DNA from: Novosphingobium fluoreni
Lineage (GTDB): Bacteria > Pseudomonadota > Alphaproteobacteria > Sphingomonadales > Sphingomonadaceae
Direction: 5' to 3'
Assembly (NCBI RefSeq): GCF_014196615.1
Contig: NZ_JACIDY010000003.1
Location: 62,001 to 126,000, forward strand
Length of the DNA: 64,000 bases
This document shows, in pieces, positions 8,069-16,543 of the stretch; the stretch's first letter is position 1, and every line of letters starts with the position of its first letter. The translations under genes were made by a program, and so were the position numbers. Under the pieces are notes generated by a model. It saw nothing but the letters and a program-made list of their open reading frames with translations, was not told where the DNA came from and searched no databases.

Positions 8069-10498
8069 CTACTCGGCCGCCTCGGTCCAGAGCGCGGGCT
8101 CATCGCCGTCCGCCGGCCATTCCATGCCGGTCAGCAGCGGGTACCAGTTCTCCGGCGCGTCGCCATAGCGCTCACGCAAGGTATCCAGCTTGCGCACGGT
8201 GCTTTCACGGCCCGAAAGGACGGTCAGCACTTCCGGCATGCCCGAAAGGTCGAGGCGGACCACCACGGAGGCGTCCGACTGGCGGATCAGGAAGCAGCGC
8301 GAATGCGCGGGCAGTGTGCGGATCACGTCCAGCTCATGCTCTGACAGGCCAAAGCCGTCGCAATAGTCCTCCGCCCGGGCGCGGGCGTTGGGCATGAACA
8401 GCATCGTCGCGGTCTGCTCGACCAGCGCCGTGGCGATGCGGCTGTCCAGCGCGTCGCGCGCCGACTGGGTGGCGAAACCCACCAGCGCGTTGCGCTTGCG
8501 CAGCGTCTTCAACCAGTCGCGGATGCGGGCGGCGAATACCTCGTCGTCGAGCGCTTTCCAGCCCTCGTCGATCAGGATCATCGTCGGTTCCCCGTCAAGA
8601 CGTTCCTCGATCCGGTGGAACAGGTACATCATCGTCGGCGTGCGCAGGCGTGGGCTTTCCAGCAGCGCGGTCATGTCGAAGCCCAGCTTCTTGGCAGACA
8701 GATCGAGGCGGTCGGTCGCGTTGTCGAACAGCCAGCCATGCTCACCGCCGACCAGCCAGGCATCCAGGCGCGAGGCCAGGTCACCGGGCTCGGGACGGCG
8801 CGAACCGGCCAGCAATTCGCGGAAGTGCGACAAGCGCCGCAGCGAGGGATCGTTGTGGTACGCCGCGTCGACGGCGGCGGCGATGGTGCTGAGCTCCTCC
8901 GGCCCGCGCGCCTCCAGCAGCACGCCCAGCCAATCACGCAGGAAGGCGCGGTTGGTGGCGGTGTCGGGCAGCGACAGCGGGTTGAAGCCGGTCGGATGGC
9001 CAGAGGCGATGCGGCTGTAAGTGCCGCCGATGCCGCGAATGAACACTTCCGCCCCGCGATCCTTGTCGAACAGGATGGTGCGCGGATCGTACTTCTGCGC
9101 CTGCGCCGCCAGAAAGTTCATCACCACCGTCTTGCCCGAGCCCGAGGGGCCGATCACGGTGAAATTGCCCAGGTCACCTTGGTGGAAGTTGAAGAAGAAC
9201 GGCGTCTGGCTGGTGGTGGCAAGCAGCGTCACCGCTTCGCCCCAGTGGTTGCCGCTGGCCTGCCCCATGGCGAAACCGTGCAGCGAGCCAAAGCAAGCCA
9301 TGTTGGCGCTGGAGATCAGCGCACGGCGCACCAGGAAGCCCTCGTTGCCCGGCATCTGCCCCCAGAACGCGGGTTCCAGGTTGACGTCCTCGCGCACGGC
9401 GACGGCTCCGGCATCGGCCAGGGCGGCGGCGCACAGCGCGGTCGCCTCGTCCAGCACATCGAGGTTGGGCGCACGCACCAGCACCGACAAGTGATGATCG
9501 CCAAAGCCCACCGCACCCGTGCCCAGTGCATCGCGGGCGCTCGACATCTCGCGCCGCTCGGCCATGGCTTCCTCGTCTGCGGACTTGAGGCGGCGGATGG
9601 CAAGGTCGATACGCTCGCGGGCGATCTGGCGGTCGGACGGGGCGTAGGTTTCCGTCAGCACCATCTCGCACGGCAGGCGCAGCAGCGGATCGGTAAGGCC
9701 GGGGGCGGTGGAGTCCGGATAATCTTTGAGACTGACCAGCGAGCCGAAGCTGACGCCGTTCGCCCCGCGCAGTTCCAGCGCATCCATGCCGAAGTTGACG
9801 CGGCGATAGGGCAGCATGTGGCCGATGTCCGCCTCATTGGCGGGACGACGCACGGGCCGCATCTCACCGTTGTAGAGCGCGCTGAGCAGTTCGAGGACTT
9901 CCGAGCAGCGACCGGCGGGGCTGTCATAATCGCCCAGCAGCCGGGCCCCGTACGCGCCCAGCGAAGCCGTCATCGCGCTGGCCGCGGCACGCAGCGCCCG
10001 CACATCGGCGACATCGGCCTCGACCGGACCAGCGCCGGAGCGCTTCATCATGCGCGAGAGCTTGTCGGCCCAGCCCGCCTTGCCGCGCGCGGGACGGCGC
10101 ACCAGCGTCACGAATTGGTCGTTGACGAACAGCGCCCCAGAACTGGTCCGCTCACGCCAGCGCGCATCGATATGCGCGGTCAGCGGATCGGAGAACTGGC
10201 TCTCCAGCTCGATTTCCACCCGGCGGCGGATCACGTGATGATACAGCACGAAGCGCGCATCCAGCGATGAGCGCAGCAGCACTTCGCGCGTGGCGGCGTG
10301 GGCGTTCAGTTCATCGGTGTCGGCGGTTTCGAACGCAAAGCCGGGCACCATCAGCGACAGCATCACCGAACCATCGCGCAGCAGCACGACGTTTTCGTCC
10401 ACCAGCGCCAGATAGGGCAGACGATCCCCCACCATGGCTTCCTTCTTGCCCCAACCCGAAAGCTGGGTCTTGATCTGCGGAAGTTTCGGCTTTGCCAT
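8069..10498 (-). CDS. virB4: type IV secretion ATPase VirB4
   Basis: 809 residues, the normal VirB4 length. Walker A GPSGSGKTVVMNF sits near residue 449 and Walker B MILIDEGWKALDD near 639, followed by the FATQSARDAL motif typical of VirB4/TraC. The N-terminal CagE/TrbE-like domain binds the membrane complex. VirB4 is the most conserved ATPase of type IV systems and powers pilin extraction and substrate transfer. The start ATG has a strong GGGGGAA ribosome-binding site and lies 16 bases after virB3. Confidence 0.97.
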   Translation of the reverse strand: MAKPKLPQIKTQLSGWGKKEAMVGDRLPYLALVDENVVLLRDGSVMLSLMVPGFAFETADTDELNAHAATREVLLRSSLDARFVLYHHVIRRRVEIELESQFSDPLTAHIDARWRERTSSGALFVNDQFVTLVRRPARGKAGWADKLSRMMKRSGAGPVEADVADVRALRAAASAMTASLGAYGARLLGDYDSPAGRCSEVLELLSALYNGEMRPVRRPANEADIGHMLPYRRVNFGMDALELRGANGVSFGSLVSLKDYPDSTAPGLTDPLLRLPCEMVLTETYAPSDRQIARERIDLAIRRLKSADEEAMAERREMSSARDALGTGAVGFGDHHLSVLVRAPNLDVLDEATALCAAALADAGAVAVREDVNLEPAFWGQMPGNEGFLVRRALISSANMACFGSLHGFAMGQASGNHWGEAVTLLATTSQTPFFFNFHQGDLGNFTVIGPSGSGKTVVMNFLAAQAQKYDPRTILFDKDRGAEVFIRGIGGTYSRIASGHPTGFNPLSLPDTATNRAFLRDWLGVLLEARGPEELSTIAAAVDAAYHNDPSLRRLSHFRELLAGSRRPEPGDLASRLDAWLVGGEHGWLFDNATDRLDLSAKKLGFDMTALLESPRLRTPTMMYLFHRIEERLDGEPTMILIDEGWKALDDEVFAARIRDWLKTLRKRNALVGFATQSARDALDSRIATALVEQTATMLFMPNARARAEDYCDGFGLSEHELDVIRTLPAHSRCFLIRQSDASVVVRLDLSGMPEVLTVLSGRESTVRKLDTLRERYGDAPENWYPLLTGMEWPADGDEPALWTEAAE

Positions 10499-10514
10499 CG
10501 GTAATTCCCCCGCC

Positions 10515-10808
10515 TTACGGCGCGTAGCTGTTGCAGCCCCAGCGCGCCCAGTTGGGCACGCGCGGGCACTTGCTGACTTTGGCGATCCACAAGTCGAACA
10601 CCCGCGGCTCGCGCAGGCAGGCGATATAGCCGACGCCGTGCATGGCGAGGGCGGCGGGCAGCGCCCAGAAGCTCTTGGTGATCAGGAACACTTCCGTGGT
10701 CACCGCAGCGTTGATGATGAAGTAGCTGTAGGTTACGCCCGCGAACATCTGCGGCCGGGTCAGCGCGCGATGGACGGTGTAGCGGGCCAGAGAGCCTTGG
10801 GCCGCCAT
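10515..10808 (-). CDS. virB3: type IV secretion protein VirB3
   Basis: 97 residues from the ATG that shares one base with the virB2 stop (TGATG). The longer in-frame version would run into virB2 and is rejected. The pattern HRALTRPQMFAGVTYSYFIINAAVTTEVFLI and a second hydrophobic stretch match the VirB3 family, a small bitopic or polytopic inner-membrane protein that works with VirB4. The order virB2-virB3-virB4 is the canonical one. Confidence 0.9.
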   Translation of the reverse strand: MAAQGSLARYTVHRALTRPQMFAGVTYSYFIINAAVTTEVFLITKSFWALPAALAMHGVGYIACLREPRVFDLWIAKVSKCPRVPNWARWGCNSYAP

Positions 10809-11164
10809 CAGCCGGCTCCCGGCCCCATCGCGGCGCCCTGGATGCCGGAAACGATCGCGCCCGCGCCGAACAGCACGAAGCAACCGATGATCACGGTCGC
10901 CCCGAAACGCCAGTTCATCCGGCCCGTCAGCATCATGAAGCCCACCGCAGCCACGGCCATCACGGCCACCGCGGTTGCCACATTACCAAGAAGCGTGCCC
11001 TGCATCCAGCCCAGCGCCGCAACGATCGGACCGCTGCCAGCAGGATCGCGCACAGCCACGGTTTGCGCCTGCGCCAGCGTTGGGACGAGCGCGGCAAGAA
11101 CCGCCGCCAAACCCTTGCCGGATCGGGAAAATTTCTGCGTCATCATGTGCGAGTATCGAATCAC
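10808..11164 (-). CDS. virB2: type IV secretion pilin VirB2
   Basis: About 118 residues if translation starts at the GTG at 11164, which has GGAGGG just upstream; ATGs at 11146 and 11143 and one at 11176 are alternatives. The product shows a signal peptide ending AALVPTLAQAQ, then two membrane helices (VATAVAVMAVAAVGFMML and ATVIIGCFVLFGAGAIV) separated by a short positively charged loop, the VirB2/TrbC pilin layout. It is the first gene of the type IV operon. A PhoB-box-like repeat lies 37 bases upstream. Confidence 0.9.
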   Translation of the reverse strand: MIRYSHMMTQKFSRSGKGLAAVLAALVPTLAQAQTVAVRDPAGSGPIVAALGWMQGTLLGNVATAVAVMAVAAVGFMMLTGRMNWRFGATVIIGCFVLFGAGAIVSGIQGAAMGPGAG

Positions 11165-11200
11165 CGCGCCCTCCATGGATGCGCAGATACCGCGTTTATA

Positions 11201-11218
11201 ATGACAACTCTGTGACTG
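11201..11218 (-). promoter_or_regulatory. candidate Pho box upstream of the virB2-virB11 operon
   Basis: Read on the minus strand the site is CAGTCAC-AGAG-TTGTCAT, two half-sites of the PhoB consensus CTGTCA(T/C) with the exact 11-bp period (6 of 7 matches each). A plausible -10 (TATCTG) follows about 11 bases further down, the usual spacing for PhoB promoters. The same half-site family occurs in front of pstS in this window. PhoB control of the type IV genes is an inference from this match. Confidence 0.55.
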
Positions 11219-11329
11219 AAATACGTAGGGGTGGCGGCGCGCCGGGCTTAACCGCGTTCCCTCACTTCACGCAAACCACGATGGCTTCGCCCGGGGCACC
11301 TGCCCCGAACGAGATACAGCGCCAAGCGA

Positions 11330-11686
11330 TCAGCGAGCGGCCTGGGCGCTGGTACGCTGCAGCTTTGCCAAGGCGGCGCGAGCGGCTTCGCGCGAATCCA
11401 TCCAGCTGCCGTCAGACAGTTCCAGGTCATAACGGTCCGGGCTGGAAATCGCGGCGCGGAATGCGGCCAGCGCCTTATCGGTCGAACCCTGGCGCGCATA
11501 AGCCGTGCCCAGATTGATCAGCAGCGCCGGATCCGAAGTATTCGCCTCGCCCTCCAGCTTGCGCACCGCAGCGTCCGATTGCCCGGCCGACAATTCAGCA
11601 TAAGCAACGTCCGACATGCCGGCTTCAATCGCGGCTGGCGCGCCTTGGGCCAGTGCGGCAGAGATGATGATGGCGGTCAGTGACAT
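11330..11686 (-). CDS. small secreted TPR-repeat protein
   Basis: 118 residues from the ATG at 11686, preceded by GGGAGA; the 26-residue-longer reading has no ribosome-binding site. A short hydrophobic signal (MSLTAIIISAALAQGAPA) is followed by two tetratricopeptide-like helices pairs (AYAELSAGQSDAAVRKLEGE; PALLINLGTAYARQGSTDKALAAFRAAI). It is probably periplasmic and protein-binding. It lies 166 bases upstream of virB2 in the same direction, so it may be a partner or chaperone of the type IV system or simply a neighbour. No specific function can be assigned. Confidence 0.75.
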   Translation of the reverse strand: MSLTAIIISAALAQGAPAAIEAGMSDVAYAELSAGQSDAAVRKLEGEANTSDPALLINLGTAYARQGSTDKALAAFRAAISSPDRYDLELSDGSWMDSREAARAALAKLQRTSAQAAR

Positions 11687-11764
11687 GGCAAGTCTCCCGT
11701 TCGTTTTCTTTGTGACGGAGCCAGCTTCTGCCTTTCCAGGGCTCTCATCAACAAAATGACGCAA

Positions 11765-11793
11765 GTGTCATAAAACTGCAATCGACCTGTGAT
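11765..11793 (+). promoter_or_regulatory. candidate Pho box, three half-sites in 11-bp register
   Basis: GTGTCAT (11765), CTGCAAT (11776) and CTGTGAT (11787) follow each other with exact 11-bp spacing and match CTGTCAT in 6, 5 and 6 positions. They point toward the lipoprotein gene at 11977. The distance to its start is about 180 bases, so a long leader or a second, closer promoter is implied. Confidence 0.5.
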
Positions 11794-11844
11794 CGCGGTT
11801 GCTTTCAAGGGAGTCGATTGGGACTTTGGGCGTTTATCACGCCG

Positions 11845-11905
11845 CTGTCATGTGATCGTCAGCAACTTACACAAAAGTGTCATCTCACCGCCAACAAAAC
11901 GTCAT
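11845..11905 (+). promoter_or_regulatory. second cluster of Pho-box half-sites before the lipoprotein gene
   Basis: CTGTCAT (11845, perfect consensus) is followed 11 bases on by TCGTCAG. GTGTCAT (11877) and ACGTCAT (11899) are separated by exactly 22 bases, i.e. two periods. The last half-site ends 71 bases before the GTG start at 11977. Together with the cluster at 11765-11793 this gives an unusually dense PhoB-type region in the divergent interval between the TPR/type IV genes and the lipoprotein/receptor pair. Confidence 0.5.
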
Positions 11906-11976
11906 TTGCCGCGCCTAACACGCCGTTCCAGCGGCGGCGGAATCGCCCCGTGTTCGTCCACCAAGGGGGATACACC

Positions 11977-13578
11977 GTGAAGAAAGTTTCAGGCCTGCTG
12001 CTGGTTGGCTGCAGCGCGCTCGCCCTCGCCGGCTGCGGCCCTAGCGACATCGCTTCGCCCGGCACCGGCGGCAACGTCGTCGTCAACAATCCTGCTCCGA
12101 CGCCTTCTCCCTCGCCCACCCCGACGCCGACGCCGACCGGCGTCGTCGCTGCTTCGGGCTGCCCCGGCATCTCGGCCTCCACGCAGCTGAAGGACGCAGG
12201 CGTTCTTTCGGGTCCGACCGGCAGCTACCGCGTCTGCACGATCCCCGCCGTGATCGATCGTTCGATCACGCTGACCAAGCAGGCCGGTCTGGTCTACCAG
12301 CTTGATGGCCGCGTCGATGTCGGCTGTGATGGCGGCTTCGCCGCGCCTACCAGCGGTTCGCCCTTCGCCACCTCGACCGTCGGCTGCCCCTCGGCCAACC
12401 TGACGGCCGACACCAACGTCACGCTGACGATCGATCCCGGCGTGATCGTGATCGCGGCTCCCGGCGCCACCTGGCTGGGCGTAAACCGCGGCAACAAGAT
12501 CAACGCCGTGGGCACCGCTTCGCAGCCGATCATCTTCACCAGCCGCGACAACCTGCTGGGCCAGACCACCGACACTTCGCAAGGTCTGTGGGGCGGCGTC
12601 GTCCTGATGGGCCGCGCTCCAGTGACCGATTGCACCACCGGCACCACCGCTTCGGGCAATTGCGAGCGCCAGACGGAGGGTTCGACCAACCCGGCACGCT
12701 TCGGCGGCACCGACAACGCCTATAGCGCCGGCCGCATGAGCTACGTCCAGATCCGCTACTCGGGCTTCATCCTGAGCAACAACATCGAGCTGCAATCGCT
12801 GACCGGCGAAGGCGTCGGCACCGGCACCACGCTGGACCACATCATGAGCTTCAACAGTTCCGACGATGGCACCGAGTGGTTCGGCGGCAGCCCGAACATG
12901 AAGTACTACGTCTCGATCGGCGCTGACGATGACAGCCTCGACGTCGACACCGGCGCGCAGATGAACGTACAGTACGCGCTGATGATCCAGCGCGATGGCC
13001 TGGGTGACGCCTTGTTCGAGATCGACTCGAACGGCAACGAGGGTGATACCCCGCGCACCAAGCTGAACGTGGCGAACTTCACCGCGATCCAGAAGCAGAC
13101 CAGCAGCAACAACGAGAGCAACGATCAGGCCGCCAGCCTCTTCCGTGGCAACTCTGACACGACGCTGATCAACGGCATCATCGCCACGCCCAACAACGAG
13201 TGCATCCGCATGAACGGCTCGGGCTCCACGCCCGCAACGCTCAATGCCTACTCGGTGGTGATGACCTGCAACGCCACGAAGTTCATCGGCACCGGCGCGT
13301 ACTCCGCCTCGCAGGTATCGGGCTTCTTCAACGTGACTGGCCGTAACAATGACGACGGCTTCACCAGCACGCTGAACGGCTACACCAACGGCACCAACGA
13401 GACCGGCAAGCAGGCCACCGATCCAAAGACGATCTCCGCGTTCTTCGACACGACGACGTGGATCGGCGCGGTGCGCAACGCTTCGGACACCTGGTACGCC
13501 GGTTGGACCTGCAACAGCACGTTCGCCAATTTCGGCACCGGCAACTCGGGCAATTGTACCTCCTTGCCCACGACCTGA
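11977..13578 (+). CDS. outer-membrane lipoprotein of unknown function, candidate partner of the following TonB receptor
   Basis: 533 residues from a GTG at 11977 with a strong AAGGGGGA site; an in-frame start 53 codons earlier has neither. The signal ends in the lipobox LALAGC (Cys20), followed by a Pro/Thr/Ser-rich linker. The mature part has features of a surface beta-rich protein: GLWGGVVLMGRAP, RMSYVQIRYSGF, DGTEWFGGSPNMKYYV and an Asp-rich DDDSLDVDTG patch that could bind metal, and ends in a Cys-containing segment. Similar lipoproteins occur beside TonB-dependent receptors in Bacteroidetes and sphingomonads, but no biochemical role is known to me. Tandem Pho-box-like sites upstream suggest induction by phosphate limitation. 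Confidence 0.8.
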   Translation: MKKVSGLLLVGCSALALAGCGPSDIASPGTGGNVVVNNPAPTPSPSPTPTPTPTGVVAASGCPGISASTQLKDAGVLSGPTGSYRVCTIPAVIDRSITLTKQAGLVYQLDGRVDVGCDGGFAAPTSGSPFATSTVGCPSANLTADTNVTLTIDPGVIVIAAPGATWLGVNRGNKINAVGTASQPIIFTSRDNLLGQTTDTSQGLWGGVVLMGRAPVTDCTTGTTASGNCERQTEGSTNPARFGGTDNAYSAGRMSYVQIRYSGFILSNNIELQSLTGEGVGTGTTLDHIMSFNSSDDGTEWFGGSPNMKYYVSIGADDDSLDVDTGAQMNVQYALMIQRDGLGDALFEIDSNGNEGDTPRTKLNVANFTAIQKQTSSNNESNDQAASLFRGNSDTTLINGIIATPNNECIRMNGSGSTPATLNAYSVVMTCNATKFIGTGAYSASQVSGFFNVTGRNNDDGFTSTLNGYTNGTNETGKQATDPKTISAFFDTTTWIGAVRNASDTWYAGWTCNSTFANFGTGNSGNCTSLPTT

Positions 13579-13600
13579 GCCGGGACCGCCTGACTCAAAG

Positions 13601-13627
13601 CGGGGGCGGCCATCGTGGCTGCCCCCG
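13601..13627 (+). other. intercistronic RNA hairpin between lipoprotein and receptor genes
   Basis: CGGGGGC at 13601-13607 pairs with GCCCCCG at 13621-13627, and GCCA pairs with TGGC inside, joined by a G-U pair, giving a continuous 12-bp stem with a 3-base loop. No long T-tract follows, so it looks more like an mRNA-stabilising or attenuating hairpin than a full terminator. It would favour the lipoprotein message over the receptor message. Confidence 0.55.
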
Positions 13628-13657
13628 TCCTTGCATTTGCATCTAGGGGAAAAGTCG

Positions 13658-16456
13658 ATGTCACTGACGTCGCGACTGGTGGGGGCACTTATCGTTACCT
13701 CCGCGCTCGTATCGCCTTCGCTGGCCTGGGCCCAAAGCGACCCGAGTTCGGGGCCGCAGCAGCCGCCGAGCGGCCCGGATCTGGGCAAGCCCACCACGGA
13801 CGCGCCGGTGGACGGCGTGGATCAGGGTGACGCTGGTGAGGGCAACACCGCCGCTGCCGACGCCGAACAGGCGGACGCTGAGCAGACTGGCCCCGAAATC
13901 TCGGTTCCGGGTGGTGACATCGTTGTGACCGGACGCCGCTCGCGCAATGTCGTGAAGGCATCCAACCAGGTCATCTCCGTCCTGTCCGCCGAAGAGATCG
14001 CGCGGACCGGCGAAGGCGACATCGCCGGCGCCCTGGGCCGCGTCACCGGTCTCTCGGTCGTGGGCAATGGCCTGGTCTATGTGCGCGGCCTGGGCGATCG
14101 CTATTCGCTCGCGCTGCTGAACGGGTCCCCCCTTCCCAGCCCCGAGCCGCTGCGCCGCGTGGTGCCGCTGGATATCTTCCCCACCGGCGTGATCGCCTCG
14201 TCGCTTGTTCAGAAGAGCTACTCGGTGAACTACCCGGGCGAGTTCGGCGGCGGTGTGATCAACCTCACCACCAAGGCCGTTCCCGAAGAGCCGTTCCTGA
14301 CGATCTCGGGCGGCGGCAACGTCGATACCGAAACCACCGGGCAGACCGGCTACAGCTATTACGGCTCCAAGTCCGACTGGACCGGTTTCGACAATGGCAG
14401 CCGCGACCTGCCCAATTCGCTGAAGGACTACTTCAAGAGCGGCGCACTGGTGAACTCCGACCAGGCACTGGGCCGCACCATCGGCAGCGATCTGGTGCGT
14501 TTCAGCAAGGCGACCGCACAGCGCGTGCGTGACTTGCCACCGGGCTATTCCGTCTCGCTGACAGGCGGCACGTCGTTCGATATCGGCGATGGCCGCATCG
14601 GCGTGATCGCGGCTGCCGGTTTCAGCAACAAGTGGCAGAACCGCGAAGTCACGCAGCAGACCACCAACAGCTCGGACTTGTCGCTCAACACCGACTTCCG
14701 CCGCGTCAACACCGACAACCACATGATCGCCAACGGCCTGATCGGGTTGGGGGCGGAATTCGGCAACAACAAGATCCGCTGGACCAACCTCTACATCCGC
14801 GACACGGTGAAGCAGACGCGGCTTGGCCTGGGCAAACGCTTCGTCAACAGCGTCACCGCGGACTACAACCAGCAGGACACCGCCTGGTACGAACGCCAGC
14901 TGATCGACACTCAGTTCGTGGCCGAGCTGAAGCCGACTTCTGAACTTTCGATCGACCTGCGCGGTGGCTACGCCAATTCGCAGCGTGAAGCGCCTTACGA
15001 ATTCGGCTTCGAATATGTGCGCACCAACGTGGCGTCCGACCCGTTCGGCAACTTCTTCGTCAACAACCTCAACGGCAACAGCGGCGAAGCGCAAGTCGCT
15101 TTCTCGGACCTGAACGAGAACCTGTGGTCCGGCGGGATCGACATCTCTTACAAGGTGACACCGGAACTGACCGCCACCGTGGGCGGCGTCTATAGCGATA
15201 CCGCGCGTACCAGTTCGCGGCGTGAATTCACCTTCCGCGCTTCGAACAACTTCCCCGCCGCCGCCGCCGTGCTGCGGCCTGATCTGCTGCTCTCGCCCGG
15301 CCTGATCAACGGCGTGACGACCGACAGCGCGGGCCGTCCGCTGGCGACGCCGGTCGGTGGCATCAACCTGATCGAAACCGACACGGGCAGCCCGGCGTTC
15401 CGCGCCAAGCTGCGCAACTATGCCGGTTACGCCAAGGTGAACTGGCAGGTGACGGACGACCTTAGTCTGGATGCCGGCGTGCGCTTCGAAAAGGCGCGCC
15501 AGTCGGTGGAGGCGGTGCAGGTTTACGCAACGCCCACTGCGCTTCCGGATTCACCGGCGCTGCGCAAGCAGTACTGGCTGCCCGCCGCGACACTGACCTA
15601 TCAGGTCCAGCCCGACGTGCAGGTTCGCCTCAGCGCCTCGAAGACGATCGCCCGCCCGCAATTCCGCGAGTTGATCTATCAACCCTTCTTCGATCCGGAC
15701 AGCAACCGCCAGTACCTGGGCAACCCGCTGCTGACCGACAGCCAGCTGTATAACGGCGAGGCCCGCGTCGAGTGGTACTTCGCCACCGACCAGCGCCTGT
15801 CGGTTTCGGGCTTCTACAAGAAGATCAAGAACCCAATCGAAAGCTACGTCTTCGTCCTCGCCGACGATCTGGTGACCAGCTACGCCAACGCACCCGAGGC
15901 CCAGCTCTACGGCGCCGAACTGGAACTGCAGAAGTACTTCGACCTGGGAGCCGAAGACGGCTGGTTCGGCAACCGCCGCGGTGTGGTGATCGCGAACTAC
16001 ACCTATTCGCACTCCAAGCTGAAGGTGAACGCGGCGGATTCCGTCGCCATCTATCCGCAGGCGGCGGCCACTTCGGCGACCGACTTCTTCCGCAACGGCG
16101 CGCCGTTGACCGGGCAGTCGGACCACTTGGTCAATCTGCAGCTTGGGCTTGAGAACACCGAGCGCCTGTCACAGCAGACGATCCTGCTCAGCTTCGCCAG
16201 CAACCGCGTGGTCAGCCGTGGCCTCAACGGCACCGAGCCGCTGCCCGACGTGATCGAGAAGCCGGGCGTCCAGCTGGACGTGGTCCTGCGCGAAGGCGTC
16301 CAGGTCGCAGGCAAGGAAGTGGAGCTGAAGTTCGAAGCCCGCAACCTGCTGCGCACGCGCCACCAGGAGTATCAGGACAACGGCACCAACCGCATCCAGA
16401 TCAACTCCTACGACGTGGGGCGTGTGTTCGCGCTTTCGGCGGGCATCACGTTCTAG
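13658..16456 (+). CDS. TonB-dependent outer-membrane receptor
   Basis: 932 residues from the ATG at 13658 (AGGGGAA upstream). A signal peptide ends about SLAWAQ. It is followed by an acidic low-complexity linker of about 65 residues, the TonB-box/plug entry DIVVTGRRSRNVV, a plug domain with VRGLGDRYSLALLNGSPLPS and EFGGGVINLTTK, then a long beta-barrel ending in the typical aromatic residue (ALSAGITF). Such receptors import scarce ligands across the outer membrane using TonB energy. The ligand is not evident; pairing with the Pho-boxed lipoprotein suggests a phosphorus-containing compound, which is inference only. A strong terminator follows. Confidence 0.93.
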   Translation: MSLTSRLVGALIVTSALVSPSLAWAQSDPSSGPQQPPSGPDLGKPTTDAPVDGVDQGDAGEGNTAAADAEQADAEQTGPEISVPGGDIVVTGRRSRNVVKASNQVISVLSAEEIARTGEGDIAGALGRVTGLSVVGNGLVYVRGLGDRYSLALLNGSPLPSPEPLRRVVPLDIFPTGVIASSLVQKSYSVNYPGEFGGGVINLTTKAVPEEPFLTISGGGNVDTETTGQTGYSYYGSKSDWTGFDNGSRDLPNSLKDYFKSGALVNSDQALGRTIGSDLVRFSKATAQRVRDLPPGYSVSLTGGTSFDIGDGRIGVIAAAGFSNKWQNREVTQQTTNSSDLSLNTDFRRVNTDNHMIANGLIGLGAEFGNNKIRWTNLYIRDTVKQTRLGLGKRFVNSVTADYNQQDTAWYERQLIDTQFVAELKPTSELSIDLRGGYANSQREAPYEFGFEYVRTNVASDPFGNFFVNNLNGNSGEAQVAFSDLNENLWSGGIDISYKVTPELTATVGGVYSDTARTSSRREFTFRASNNFPAAAAVLRPDLLLSPGLINGVTTDSAGRPLATPVGGINLIETDTGSPAFRAKLRNYAGYAKVNWQVTDDLSLDAGVRFEKARQSVEAVQVYATPTALPDSPALRKQYWLPAATLTYQVQPDVQVRLSASKTIARPQFRELIYQPFFDPDSNRQYLGNPLLTDSQLYNGEARVEWYFATDQRLSVSGFYKKIKNPIESYVFVLADDLVTSYANAPEAQLYGAELELQKYFDLGAEDGWFGNRRGVVIANYTYSHSKLKVNAADSVAIYPQAAATSATDFFRNGAPLTGQSDHLVNLQLGLENTERLSQQTILLSFASNRVVSRGLNGTEPLPDVIEKPGVQLDVVLREGVQVAGKEVELKFEARNLLRTRHQEYQDNGTNRIQINSYDVGRVFALSAGITF

Positions 16457-16507
16457 AAATCAAGTTCACCCTGAAGGCCGATCCCCGCGCCTTCAAACAG
16501 CACCTGC

Positions 16508-16543
16508 AGACCCGATCGCCTCGCGCGATCGGGTCTCTTTTTT
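16508..16543 (+). terminator. rho-independent terminator after the TonB receptor
   Basis: A perfect 12-bp stem (AGACCCGATCGC / GCGATCGGGTCT) with a 5-base loop is followed directly by CTTTTTT. It ends the lipoprotein/receptor transcription unit. Confidence 0.9.

Noticed and set aside
3831..11686. Integrated conjugative element or plasmid remnant
   Set aside because: No relaxase, coupling protein, integrase, tRNA att site, partition or replication gene; codon style matches the flanking core genes.
12100..12140. Short tandem repeat in the lipoprotein gene
   Set aside because: It encodes the Pro/Thr/Ser linker of the lipoprotein and is ordinary low-complexity coding sequence, not a CRISPR or phase-variable tract.
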